This document shows positions 48,451-58,910 of a DNA stretch of 64,000 nucleotides, piece after piece. The DNA is from Euptelea pleiosperma. Taxonomy: Eukaryota > Streptophyta > Magnoliopsida > Ranunculales > Eupteleaceae. How positions within the stretch are numbered: the stretch's first letter is position 1; each line of letters starts with the position of its first letter. The DNA lies in contig CM068540.1 of NCBI GenBank assembly GCA_035048495.1, forward strand, positions 4,200,829-4,264,828, given 5' to 3'. The translations under genes and the position numbers were made by a program. The notes under the pieces were generated by a model. The model made no database searches. It saw only the letters and a program-made list of their open reading frames with translations, and was not told where the DNA came from.

Positions 48451-51022
48451 CTCTCTATTGGACCCACACGGCCACCTCTCTCTCTTGAACCCACACGAGC
48501 CACACAGCCACACCATAGTGACAAGAGACCTTCAACTCTCCCTCACAATTCACAGTTTCACACGAATCACACTGCCTCTCCCCAGTCCCTTCCCCACACT
48601 ATCAACCGTATGTCCACTAGTCGGGTATGTTGGGCGGGACCCATCGACAGTTTTTCAACTGAGTTCAATCTATGCTCTAAGTGAGTGTGGTTTAAAAGTA
48701 AAAAATTAATTCAGCCTGAATTATTAGAATAATAGTGGTTGTAAGTTGCAACAGAGATAACAATTAACAATTAATAATAGTTGTTATAATAGTTTGTCAA
48801 TGGATTGGGGCTTGATTGAGCTATTGATCTAGGATCTGTTCAAGGATCATGAAGTCCTTGGACTCCTTACCAGAAATTCAATTGTCATATCTAATATGTG
48901 TGTATACATATCTATGCCTTTCTAGTTGCATATACAATTATCTTACACACTTATATTTTGGTTGCGAATTTTAACACCGAAGTCTTGGATCATAACCGAA
49001 TTAAACAAGAATAAATGCAGTTGCAAACTTTTACCGTTCCTCGAATTATTGATCGAATTTTTTAATGCGAATCCAAATTATACTCGAATTTTTCCCGTCT
49101 AGAACTTTGCCGTATCCAAAATTTTGCAAGTAGGGTCCAAGAATGTATGTAGGGTTTGTCTCAAGTTAGTCTTGGTTTTTGTCGGATTATTTTGATTTGT
49201 CTCAACATTGTCATGTACAGTTGTACTGTCTTAGTTTTTCAACTGACTGGGGCATAACTCAGAAGCAAGATTTTAAAACATGATTCATTGGAGTCATGGT
49301 CCTTGGGACATAAAATAGTAATATCTGGAATAGAAAGTTCTTTGCTAATGACATGTTAACATATTCCTTAAATTTAACAAAATTGTGGATAGTCTTATGT
49401 CATCAAAAGTGACGTCTTAAGTTGCTTAGATCACAGAGGACACTGGCCTAAGGCAAGGGACCCTGTATCACCTTAGGCTACATAGGAAATTGAATGCAAC
49501 CTAAGCTAGCCTATCAACACCTTATGACTGCAAGAAAATGATTTTTCTTTTCAACCATGGACTCATTCTTGTTATTTCACTTGATCAGAAACTATAATCT
49601 TAGGTTGATCAAAAGAAAACCAAAAATTCATGGACCAATAGCTAGAACAGATAAGAAATAATTGCCTAGTCTGTCCATATGAAAGAGAAAAATAAAATAA
49701 AAGAGAACAGAAAAAAGTAAAGGATGCATGATTGTTCTATTGTATGATGATCCCCCATATAAATTTTGGAACTTGAACTGAGAACCTAAAGAAGTACCTT
49801 TCGAGTTGTAATATTGGTTCTCAATGTCTACATCCTGCTCCTCAGGTTCCTCCTCGGAGTACTCAAATCCATAATCCTCCATATCAGCATCTACGTGGAC
49901 GAACAGCAAAGTTCCAGATCAGTTATTTTAGCAAAAAATTAACACCAAATTTCCATATCAAGAATGCAGGACGTGAAATATATGTGTGTGCGTACATGAA
50001 TGTGAATTCCTAAGCACTGAAACTCTAAATGACTTTCCTTAAGAACAGAATGTTGACAATTGGGTGGTATGCAGAGGATTGAACCCAATATTCAACAATC
50101 GCACCTTATAGAACTACACAACCAAAATCAACACGATTGGTCGATCTCAACCAATCAATTTCACTCTGATTTTGGATGGCGAAAAAAGAATATGGTGGAA
50201 ACTCCAGGAAAAAAATGTCTACGAATCCAATGGTAAAAGAAGTCCGATCACAGTGATCTTCAGCCAAGAAAATCGGCTAGATGATTTCAACCATAAAATT
50301 TTGCTCAGATACATGTCGACCTGAGACTCCTGAGTACTTGGACTCGAGACGAACTCCAAAAAAACGAAAGAGAGAAATTTCACAATAAAGTACGATAGTG
50401 AGTATTTCAGAAACCTGATTAGTAAACCCTCATAAAGTTGAACAGACAAATAAATTAACAAATAAACCAAAATAAAAAATAACAAATAAAAAGAACAACA
50501 TTTACACATTGCTTGATAATGGATCGTCCATGGATATCCTAAGTATCTGTAATTTTACCCTAAGGAGAATGTTAGTCCTCAGATATGTGTGTCAGTTTGT
50601 TAGTCCTCAGATATGTGTGTCAGTTCAATTTTTTATCCATGTATCTCGAGGAAGTAAAATACAATGGATTTGACCTAATGTCCATAAAAAATTAACGCAT
50701 CTCATTTTCTTAAGTCTACTCTTAACACATCTCATACGAAAAAAAAATGATACCCACAATTATAACAGAAATCCATTAACAAAGAACCCAAAACATCCAA
50801 ATAACCAAACAATAAATAAGCAAAGAGCGATCAACGCATCAATTCACATAGATTCACACAACACACACACGCACACACACACAAGGTGTATTTGCAACAG
50901 TTCGATTCATTAAATCACCGTAAGGAGAAACCCTAGAAAGCCTAAATTTCATTGAAGCAGGAGAAAAACAAACTGAAGGTTAGGAAAAAAAAAAAGTAAA
51001 AGGAATCCTCACCGGAACCCAT
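35203..51022 (-). CDS. CSN2: COP9 signalosome complex subunit 2, complete, 12 coding exons, 439 aa
   Basis: CSN2 is a PCI-domain scaffold of the nuclear COP9 signalosome, which removes NEDD8/RUB from cullin-RING ligases and in plants controls light and hormone signalling. Coding exons: 51013-51022, 49798-49890, 46095-46173, 45166-45406, 45012-45086, 44785-44919, 37507-37694, 36427-36495, 36240-36330, 35990-36124, 35388-35500, 35203-35293. All have GT/AG borders and consistent phases, total 1,320 nt, and equal the 439 residues of Arabidopsis CSN2. Exon 1 codes only MGS plus one base. Recognisable blocks are the acidic N-terminus [91 protein letters not shown], then the PCI region [32 protein letters not shown] and [10 protein letters not shown]. 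The helical repeats take roughly residues 35-290 and PCI about 300-400. No stop or frameshift, so probably functional. Intron 6 is 7.1 kb and full of transposons. Confidence 0.96.
38721..40868 (+). mobile_element. Copia deletion derivative in CSN2 intron 6
   Basis: The first 60 bases (38,721-38,780, starting 'tgttatcatatacgtag') repeat at 40,641 as the start of the 3' LTR (40,641-40,868, ending 'attca'). A purine tract 'tgagggggag' directly precedes the 3' LTR, as in Copia. The 5' LTR diverges after 60 bases, so it has been altered or deleted. Both flanks read 'actc' (38,717-38,720 and 40,869-40,872), a partial target duplication. The host sequence on both sides is a 'gggctaggctgggctcaggc'-type repeat. 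It lies opposite in strand to CSN2. Confidence 0.82.
39488..40636 (+). pseudogene. Copia gag joined in frame to RNase H
   Basis: The N-terminal part is Copia gag ([19 protein letters not shown], then [16 protein letters not shown]), continuing into [11 protein letters not shown]. Near 40,090 it passes directly into RNase H ([73 protein letters not shown]). Protease, integrase and reverse transcriptase are absent. The whole stretch stays in one frame apart from three TGA stops (39,929, 40,250, 40,574), each explained by one C-to-T or G-to-A change from CGA or TGG. As it stands it makes no full product. Confidence 0.85.
40869..43911. other. Rest of CSN2 intron 6, no gene
   Basis: Contains the second half of the GC-rich repeat split by the Copia element (to about 40,950), 'ccctaaccctaat'-type motifs near 42,615, and at about 42,950-43,086 a relative of the MITE at 4,279 ('tttcggccgaaactttgaac'). 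ORFs here are short and without motifs. Confidence 0.5.
43912..44700. mobile_element. Fold-back MITE of about 790 bp in CSN2 intron 6
   Basis: 'agggcccttttggcaacact' at the left and 'gtttgccaaacgggccct' at the right are inverted, as are inner blocks 'aataagttgctttctggctt' and 'tagaagttacttttcg'. This 'gggcccgtttggcaa' end type is common among plant hAT-like MITEs. Target duplication not certain. Confidence 0.7.
47313..47349. repeat. Uninterrupted run of 37 C residues
   Basis: A pure C homopolymer in CSN2 intron 2, followed by CT-rich sequence to about 47,530. Such long C runs are very rare in plant DNA and prone to sequencing error, so the exact length is uncertain. Confidence 0.9.
48359..48447. 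repeat. (CT)19-(AT)25 compound microsatellite
   Basis: A pure CT run (48,359-48,396) passes directly into a pure AT run (48,397 to about 48,447) in CSN2 intron 2. The AT part is self-complementary and can extrude as a cruciform. ORFs across it are artefacts of the repeat. Confidence 0.92.
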
Positions 51023-51240
51023 GACTGGCTAACAGAACTTCGACGAGAAGGCTTAGAGAAGACGATTTACGACCGGAGATTAAAAACTCGAGCTTCGAGT
51101 GTGTCGATTAGCAAGAGTAACGGCGGGAAGTGGAAACAACTGGTTCGAAACCCTACTTTTTTATTTTTAGGGATTTTTAGTGTAAAAACCCACTCCTCTT
51201 TCTTCTAAGCAGAGGGGAACAGAGAAGAAGAAAACGAGAG
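51023..51240 (-). promoter_or_regulatory. CSN2: CSN2 leader and proximal promoter
   Basis: Directly upstream of the CSN2 start codon on the minus strand: GC-richer leader (51,023-51,150), then the T/A-rich 'ctacttttttatttttaggg' region. No unambiguous TATA box was fixed. A MITE begins at 51,258, so it lies within about 240 bp of the start codon. Confidence 0.45.
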
Positions 51241-51257
51241 AGATTTCCTGTATTTTT

Positions 51258-51680
51258 TTTTGGGTCGGGCTCCGCACACCTCCATTTTTTACCCCCAAAT
51301 TTCTACCCTTCTTCTCGCACGTGGATTCCAAGAATCAAACGGTGGTTGTGAGTACTGAGCTGGCATTCACGAGTAAAACTTCTGCCACAACAAAGTTGCA
51401 AATGACAAAATCACAGCCAATGAGTTCTCGGCACGTACATCTCAAAGACAAAGTATATGGGTACGTTGCAAAGCAATTGTCTACGTGCCGAGAACTCATT
51501 GGCTTGTGATTGTGTGATCTACAATTTGTTGTGACAACTGACAAGTTTTACTCGGCATTCACCGGGTTCACTTTTTGCCAAAGCCAATTCACCGTTGGAT
51601 TCTCGGAATCCATGCCCGATAAGACGGGTAGCAAATTAGAGGTCAAAATGTGGAGTCCTCAGAGCCTGAACCCTTTATTT
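51258..51680. mobile_element. Fold-back MITE next to the CSN2 promoter
   Basis: 'gggtcgggctccgcacacct' at the left pairs imperfectly with 'gtcctcagagcctgaaccct' at the right. 'cacgtggattccaagaatc' pairs with 'gattctcggaatccatgc'. The centre is a perfect 23 bp hairpin (51,415-51,504). The outer end matches that of the element at 53,007. Confidence 0.75.
51415..51504. repeat. Perfect 23 bp inverted repeat with 44 nt spacer
   Basis: Arm 51,415-51,437 begins 'agccaatgagttctcggcac'; arm 51,482-51,504 is its exact complement. The resulting 90 nt hairpin has the size of a small-RNA precursor. It is part of a MITE, so it need not be a microRNA gene. Confidence 0.85.
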
Positions 51681-51924
51681 AAGGCGCTAGCCAGTAAACG
51701 AATCGAGTCTGGCACGATTTTGAGTTTGGACTGGGTTTTGTATCTTGGCCGTTCAGTCTTTTCGATAAACTGCTAAATGGGCCGGGTCTTGGTCGACCCT
51801 GATCCCAACACGTGATACACCTAATACCAACAATTTAAAACCCGTGCTGGACAGGATGGGTGAACCGGAAACCGCATCTTGCCTGGTCCAGATCCTAGTT
51901 AGTAATTCTGACTCACTGAGTACT
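51681..51924. other. Short spacer, no gene
   Basis: No ORF with recognisable motifs and no clear repeat. Confidence 0.4.
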
Positions 51925-52509
51925 TAAGCATGGCAATTTAGCCCGCAGCCCAGCCCGAACCCAGCCGGTTTAATTCGGGCTTAGCCCGGCCCGGTCTAGC
52001 CCGTGAATTTAGATGAGTCAGGCCTGGGTCCCAAAATACAGCCCGAGTCCGGTCCAAAATATGATTCATGGGTTGGGCATGGGCCGCCGGGCCTTAAAGC
52101 CCAGCCTTGAGCCCGAACCCAGTCCCTATTTACCTTCATTTGCTATGCTCAAATTCCTATGGTTAAATCAACCCATGAAAATAATTTCAATCCAACGCCT
52201 AGAAATCACTGATCTGGTTTATTTTTGGTTCGTTGGTCCACCTAGTGATCGGCCAAACATCCATGCAGTCAGCATCCACTAAGAGTGTGCCAAGTGTCCG
52301 AAGTTCGTGTCTAACCATGCTGATTTTTTGTCAACACAAATATAATGTAGGCAAGCACCATTTTTGTCCGAAGTTCGTGTCTAATCATACTGACCCTGAG
52401 TATGTTTTTATCCCCACCCCTTGGTAGATATTCATACCAGAAATCAACTTGTTTGATAAGTTTTAGCCGTTGGTTTTCGTACTCAAAAAAGTGGTTGAAT
52501 TCAATAGTT

Positions 52510-52906
52510 AGAAGAGGCCGTTTTAAAGGTTAAACGGACTGGGGGCGTTATTGTTTAAACCGTTAAAACGGATTGAAACGGGCAGGGGCAAAAATGGAGA
52601 AAAAATGGAATTAAACGGATTTTTAACAATTTTAACGGAAAAAAAGGGAAAAAAGGGCGCTGAAATTCAAATTTTGAAATTTAAAAATTTTTTAAAAATG
52701 GAATTTAGCAGAATTAAACGGATTAAACGGCCTTTTTTTTCACAAATTTTTTTAGAATTAAACGGCTGTTTAAACAATTTTAACGGCCGTTAAAACGAAA
52801 AGAATGGCCGTTGAATTCAAAAACGATAAAACGTGTTTAAATGCTTTTAACGTAAGCAGGCTTGGGGCGTTACCGTTTAAACGGCCGTTTTTAAAACCAT
52901 GGATAG
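52510..52906. mobile_element. 'aaacgg' hAT-like MITE
   Basis: 'aggttaaacggactgggggc' near the left and 'cttggggcgttaccgtttaa' near the right are near-complements, and 'ttaaacgg' or its complement recurs many times. The right end 'aaaaccatg' matches the 4,279/7,719 end type; the left end appears eroded. Confidence 0.65.
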
Positions 52907-53006
52907 AATCACAAATAAGAAAGTGTCATTATACCATAAGGCATACTTATGGTGCATCAAACTATATTTAAATAATGATTTTTACTATATTGTCTATATT
53001 ATATAT

Positions 53007-53404
53007 GGGTCGGGCTCCGTGGGCAGATATAAAATGACAGGTAAAATAACAGGGACACAATATAAGCCAGGTGGCGCACTGTTACATGACTCTGACCGTA
53101 CGTATGTTTGTCCTATCCCATAGTGGACCTACAAACCAAAAATCAGCCTGATTAGTGATTTATAAGTATTGCATCTTTGTACCTCAAATACTGCTCAAAT
53201 TCCCACAGTTGAGATCAGCCCATGAAAATAAGTCCAATCCAAAGCCTAAAAGTCACTAATCAGGTTGATATTTGGTTTGTAGGTCCACCATGGGATAGTA
53301 CAAACATCCATACGGTTAGAGTCCTATAATAGTGTGCCATGTGGCTTAGAGTGTGTCCCTGTAATTTTATCTGTCATTTTAGATCTGTCAACGGAGCCCG
53401 ACCC
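53007..53404. mobile_element. 398 bp Mutator-like MITE (M1 core), perfect 9 bp target duplication
   Basis: The ends are 'gggtcgggctccg' and 'cggagcccgaccc', flanked by 'attatatat' on both sides (52,998-53,006 and 53,405-53,413). Long inverted arms include 'aaatgacaggtaaaataaca' and its near-complement, then the M1 arms ('gtggacctacaaaccaaaaa' and 'tttggtttgtaggtccacc'). This is the clearest evidence that M1 elements moved with Mutator-type machinery. Confidence 0.88.
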
Positions 53405-53413
53405 ATTATATAT

Positions 53414-53630
53414 TACATAAAATAATATATTATAATATTATATTATATTATAATAATATTAATATTATTATATAATTATATAATATAATACAAATAATAA
53501 TATTATTTAATACATTATAATATTAATATAATATATTATAATTATAATATTATATAATATATTATATTTTATATATTTATTAATATATTATATTTATTAT
53601 AATTATAATATATTATATGTATATTTAAAC
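53414..53630. repeat. Nearly pure A/T tract
   Basis: About 215 bases almost without G or C, made of 'taatatt' and 'ttataatata' variants. It adjoins the Mutator-like MITE, whose target site is part of the same AT tract. Confidence 0.8.
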
Positions 53631-54114
53631 CATATAAAAATATTCGAGTACACGTGGCAATCTGGAAATGTGTATGTATAATTTTATACAGTACAATAGG
53701 ATACACCGAATCATATGCAACATCTACCATCATTTGCACAAACAAATGCACATAATCAATTTTCGCGCAAGATTTGTTGAGTTTGTCTAAACATCATACA
53801 TTAGAATTCGGATGCATTGAATGTGCGCATATTCAAAGTGCGCACGCCAAAAAACACGCATGAAAAGAAAAATAAACGCACCCAAGCTACATCTTGCTAC
53901 ATAGCCCGAAACCCAAGCCATTGAGAGCCTGCGGCCCGGCTTGGGTTGCTGGCGGGCTTGGTCAGCCCGATCCGACATAAGCCTGGTCCGAGGCAGGCCC
54001 GGCCCGATCCCAGCCTGGGGGGCCAAATTGTCATGCTTATGCGTACTATACACGTATTATACTCGAATAGTAAGTTTGAATTTTTTTTGAAATGAACCTT
54101 TAAGGATATTTTTC

Positions 54115-54345
54115 AAAAAGAACCATATTTTTTTTAAAATTTGTCAAAACAAACCTACGAAGCCAAACCGTTTGTCGTTCGCCCTTGAAATTGTTAAATG
54201 GTAAATTTGCCCTCGCCTTGATGCCTGATGTTTTGACATCTGTTACTATCAGACGCCATACGGTTTGGCGTCTATTACTATCTTACGCCAAACGGTATGG
54301 CGTTTAATAGTCTAATAGTAACAAATGCCAAACCGTTTGGCTTAT
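54115..54345. repeat. Cluster of 'gccaaaccgtttggc' palindromes
   Basis: Four to five degenerate copies of a perfect or near palindrome ('cgccatacggtttggcg', 'cgccaaacggtatggcg', 'tgccaaaccgtttggc') in about 200 bp, separated by 'ctattactatc'-like spacers. It precedes the MULE transposase remnant, so it may be its terminal or subterminal region. Confidence 0.7.
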
Positions 54346-54539
54346 AGCTGTTGTGACAATCGTTGGAAAAGATATGTAGAACGATTTTAAATTCCCAATC
54401 TCTATTCCAAAAATTGCTCTCTCTCAATTGTTCTCTCCTAACTCTCATCTTACTCACACCCAACCTAATACAATTGATATCAATTTACATAATAATTATA
54501 TTTCTACTTTATTCCAAAATTATAAATGACAACAAAAGT

Positions 54540-56240
54540 TATTTTTTATCGATATGGAGGCCAACTAGAATGAGATACATATGTTGATGGATCTGAGTGG
54601 ATATTTATTCGAGTCGTCGAATATCACATTGGCGGAATTTCGATATAAAATTACTATGCAATGTAAAATTCGACAAAATTTTATCTTAAGGTTAAGTTAT
54701 TACATCTGGTTTGGAAAACTATGTTATTGACATTGTAGACAATCAATCTTCACAACATATATTTGATATTAATTTAACTTCTTAATTCATAATTTTTTAC
54801 GTGTGTCTAACACCAGCACCATTTAAAAATATTATTTTTGAAAATCAATCGAATTATGATCTCACAAGTGTTTAAGGTGAGCCTAGCTCATCAAATCGAC
54901 TTTGAATTGATGACCACAATCCAATTGTATGTGATGAAAATAAAAATGATAATCTTATTGATGATGATGAAGAAAATACAAATGATGATCTGCAAGCAAA
55001 TAGATATTGTTCATCATCAACTGATGATAATGTAAATGTTATATATATTAAAAAAATTTATGCTAACGTAATTCAATATAGACTTTTAATTTTAAATTTA
55101 GCAGTAAAAGATAATTTTATAGTAAAATATGTGATAAATAATAGATAAAAAGTTATAATTACATGTGATGATCCAAATTGCACATGATGTATATATACTA
55201 AAAGAATGACAATGGTGATATTGTTAGCATCATAACATTTAACAATAGCCACACATACTTAGGTAGGGGTGATTCAGTAGATCATCCCCAAGCAATTGTT
55301 AATTGAATAAAAGACAAAATAAAATGTCATTTAGCTAATAATCAATTTTATAATCCAATAAGGATTATAAAGGACATGAAATGTAAATATGATATAAAAA
55401 TCTCATATAATAAAACTTAAAAAGCTTAAGAGAAAGCACTAAAAAGTATTCATGGTTGTATAATAGAGGTTTATAGGAGTATGGATCATTACTATGATAC
55501 AATAATAGAAACAAATCTTAACAATTTTTTATTTTCTTAAAACTAACCAAAGTAAAAATTTTGAACGAATTTTTATTTTCTTTAAAGCAAGTATTAATGG
55601 ATTTAAAAATTGATGTAAACCTATTGTAGGATTAAATGGTATATTCTTAAAAAGAAAATATCAATGTATCTTGCAGCGACTTTCATCGATCCTAATAGTG
55701 GTATTTTTCTATTGGCATATGCAGTAGTCGAGTGTGAAGATAAACATACTTGTGATTGTTTTTTAAATTGTTTTGAAAGAGTCATTAGACATTTTGATTC
55801 ACAACTATCTTTTATTTCTGATAGACAAAAATGATTTATACGCCTGCTGCTAATCAATTTTATTTACATTGCTATTTTCTGTATGAGACATTTCGAATAA
55901 AATTTAAAAGAATAATTTAAACAACAAATGTTTTGTAAGTTATTAATGAGGGTAGTTAAAACATATAATTTAATAGATTGTGAAAACTATTTACAGACCA
56001 TTAAAAATAAAAATTTAGAATTTTTTATGAAATTGCTAAAGCATATAACTTAATAGATTGTGAAAACTATACTATTTACAGATCATTGAAAATGAAAATT
56101 ATAGACTATTTAAGAATGAGAACAAAAAAAGGTCATTCAAACATAAGAGATGACTACGATAAAAAGTATATAATTTTTCCTAAAGCCTCATTTTTTACTA
56201 CATAGTCTAACTTGAGCGTTAGAGTGGTTTTTTTGCTGAT
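54540..56240 (+). pseudogene. Mutator-like (MULE) transposase remnant
   Basis: The plus strand shows decayed transposase blocks: an acidic Asp/Asn-rich linker (about 54,930-55,030), the zinc-binding block CDDPNC (about 55,166), NNSHTYLGRGDSVDHPQAIV (about 55,240), the block KDMKCKYDIKISYNKT, then the catalytic-domain segments KPIVGLNGIFLKRKYQC and, in the next frame, PNSGIFLLAYAVVECEDKH and SFISDRQK. Many stops and frameshifts interrupt it, and AT content is very high. Reference MULE proteins have a D-D-E core in this region; two of the Asp-bearing blocks are seen (the first with Asp changed to Asn in GLNG), the Glu was not located. Confidence 0.75.
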
Positions 56241-56289
56241 GGAGGAGTTTCAGTGTGGACCCAATGTATGCACCTTAGAAAATATAAAT

Positions 56290-56600
56290 TTTATCATTGG
56301 GCAATTGTACACAGCGAATGGGAAAATGTGATATTGGACAATTGTACACAATGAATTAGTAAATGTACATAATTTTTGTAACTTTGAAATTCTTGTAATC
56401 TTGGACAAATATACATAATTTTTCTAACCTTTGAAATTCTTGTAACCTTAGGCAAATGTACACAATTTTTGCAACTTTTAGAATTCTTATAACCTTAGGC
56501 AAATTATACACGATTTTTGTAATCTTTTATAATTTTTGTAACCTTAGGTAATTGTACACAATTTTTGTAATCTTAGGCAATTGTATACAATTGGAATAAG
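56290..56600. repeat. Minisatellite, about 35-45 bp unit, about eight copies
   Basis: The motif 'ttaggcaaatgtacacaatt' followed by 'tttgtaac' recurs with small changes. It follows the MULE transposase remnant and may be part of that element. Confidence 0.8.
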
Positions 56601-56619
56601 AAAATATAAATTTGATCAT

Positions 56620-58480
56620 AAAAGTGAAGTTATTAAAAGTTTTGTTACATTTCTCTCTTCATTTATCCGTGAGATTATTAGAAATTTCACTAGTTGATTA
56701 AAAATGCTTATATGGAACAAGTAAAGAAAATGATAATAAAAAACCAATGATGAACCCAAAACATGAAGTTATAATATGATAAATACAAAAGAAATGATCC
56801 TCACAACCATGTCTAATGTTTACACTTTCGACCTTTCTTACTCCTTCATTCCCTTAATAACTCTAATGCCCCTATAACTGGTTTATCTCTTTATGGATAT
56901 ATTTGCTCACATTTGGAACTTGAGATGGTTCTATCGGCGCATGTGATAGAAGTATAATAGGCGAATGTTTTAGTGGATAATGTATGACAAAAGATGATCC
57001 TACATGACATGTTGATTGATGCTGAACATCATCACATTCTTGTGGATCATCGCCTTCTTAATCATCATCCACAAACACATCATCCTACTCATCTCCTTCT
57101 TGATCACCTTGTTGCTCTTGATGAAGACGAAAATGTGGCAAAAACTGTCATACAACGACAAAAGGGACTTATATTAATATGTTAAATTATAAAATCTAAT
57201 AAAAATACTTATAGCATTGTGATTTACCTCATCTTAATTTGCTAGCCTATTCCAATCTAGCAAGCCTTCCAAGTATCCATTTGGCGTATATATTGGCTCA
57301 TGATATTGAATGCTCAAATCATAAATACGGGGCAACTATACCATTGTTCAAAATTCTCATCTGCTCACATAATTATAACATAAAAGTAAGAATAATAAAG
57401 ACACTATTAATAATTATTTCAAACAATTACGTTGTTACAGTTTACCTTGTAAGTTAGTGCAAAATTCGTTGACCACTCTAAACTGCTCAAACCTATTCAT
57501 CCAATCTGATAACGCTCGCGACATATCAAACTTAGTCTTTTTACCCGCTCTCAACCAACATAAGAGGGGAACTAGAATATTTTAGTTCAGGTCAAATTGT
57601 CGCATACATCGATCCGTCAGATAAAATTCAGCAGTGTTTAAATATATGACACAAGCACGATGAAGACTAACCTCTTATGTCATTTGCAAAATCAGTAGAA
57701 CATTATCAGATACATGATAATATAGAACCCAAATAACTTAAAAATTCAAAATTTTGAAAATTTAGATTAAAATTTTTGAATTAATAAAAAAATAACAACT
57801 AAAACTTTACTCACGTGGTTTCGAATTAACATGTCTAATTCAAGACCGCACATCAAGAGTTTTGATCAATTATTGATAAAATGTTCATTTTAAGTTCTAA
57901 ATTGACAAGACAAAAATATTTTGAAAGATCTTTCAAAGTACTTTTTAATTGTGGACATCTTATTGATACACATAAAAAATTGAGATCATTTTCGAATTAG
58001 TCCAACAAAAGCCTTGACCTTATGATCGAGCCATTAGATTTTAATGAAATCACTTTTCTTTTAAAAGATGAAGGAGTTAGAAACAAATACTTTTGATTTT
58101 GATCAAATCTAATGGTAAAATAAAAAATACAAGCGATTTTTGATCATTTATTAACAAAAGTCAAACCTTTGATTAAATTCTCATAGCTTGTGATGGGACT
58201 TCCTAATTATGATTTTGGGTTCTAAAAGTGTTATCTAATGGTTGTTGATGGTTATAATTAGGGTTCTACGATTTGGTAGGAATATCCTAAGGGTTGGGAT
58301 GAGTAAAGTAATCCCTCGACCAATAGAGAAGAAGATCAAGATCGTTGATTTCTAAGTTAGAAGATCGTGCCAAAATAAGGTGTCTACACCTTACGTCCAA
58401 TGATCTACTTGACAAAAGATGGAGTGCTTGGTAGATTGAAAAAAACATCGGGGAACAAAACTATAGAGATAGTCCCTCAA
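56620..58480. other. No gene seen
   Basis: AT-rich sequence. An ORF rich in His and Leu at 56,994-57,185 comes from 'catcat' and 'cttcttgat' repeats and is not credible. 57,840-58,360 has no recognisable feature. Confidence 0.4.
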
Positions 58481-58910
58481 CCACAACCATAGACTCCGGA
58501 AGAACCAACACAAAGTCAGGTGATGTAAACCCCTTTCACAGAAGGTATTCCAATTTTGCATCTGGATACCGTTCCCCAATTGCAAAGCGATGCATAACTT
58601 TCCATAGTCCTATACTCAGAAAAATGGAAAAAAAAAAAGAAAAACTTGAAGATACACCCTAAGGATCCCATGCTTATTATTGTCAATTGCAAATGCTCCA
58701 CCAGAGACGAGGTGACAGAGGTGAAACAGATTCTTGGATCCTCAGCAATGGTACAAAGCAGGGAATACACTTCACCAAATCTACTCCCAGCATAGGTACT
58801 TTTCCTTTCCTTATCTAGTTTTTTACAACATTTTTTGACTCCTTGTTTTCTCTCTCTTAGCTCCACAAGTCCAATGGCGTGGGTGGCAGGCCTTTTTTTG
58901 CATCCAATGT

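Larger units (their letters stand above)
51925..54041. mobile_element. GC-rich repeat opened up by at least three later insertions
   Basis: The outer ends 'taagcatggcaatttagccc' (51,925) and 'gggccaaattgtcatgctta' (54,018-54,037) are inverted, and both arms consist of 'agcccg', 'ggcccgg' and 'cagccc' motifs. Between them lie an M1 right half (52,141-52,300), a hAT-like MITE (52,510-52,906), a Mutator-like MITE (53,007-53,404) and an AT-only tract. Confidence 0.65.

Noticed and set aside
48063..48709. Several ORFs of 80-153 residues on both strands
   Set aside because: All cross the (CT)n(AT)n microsatellite and consist of Ser-Leu, Arg-Glu or Tyr-Ile repeats.
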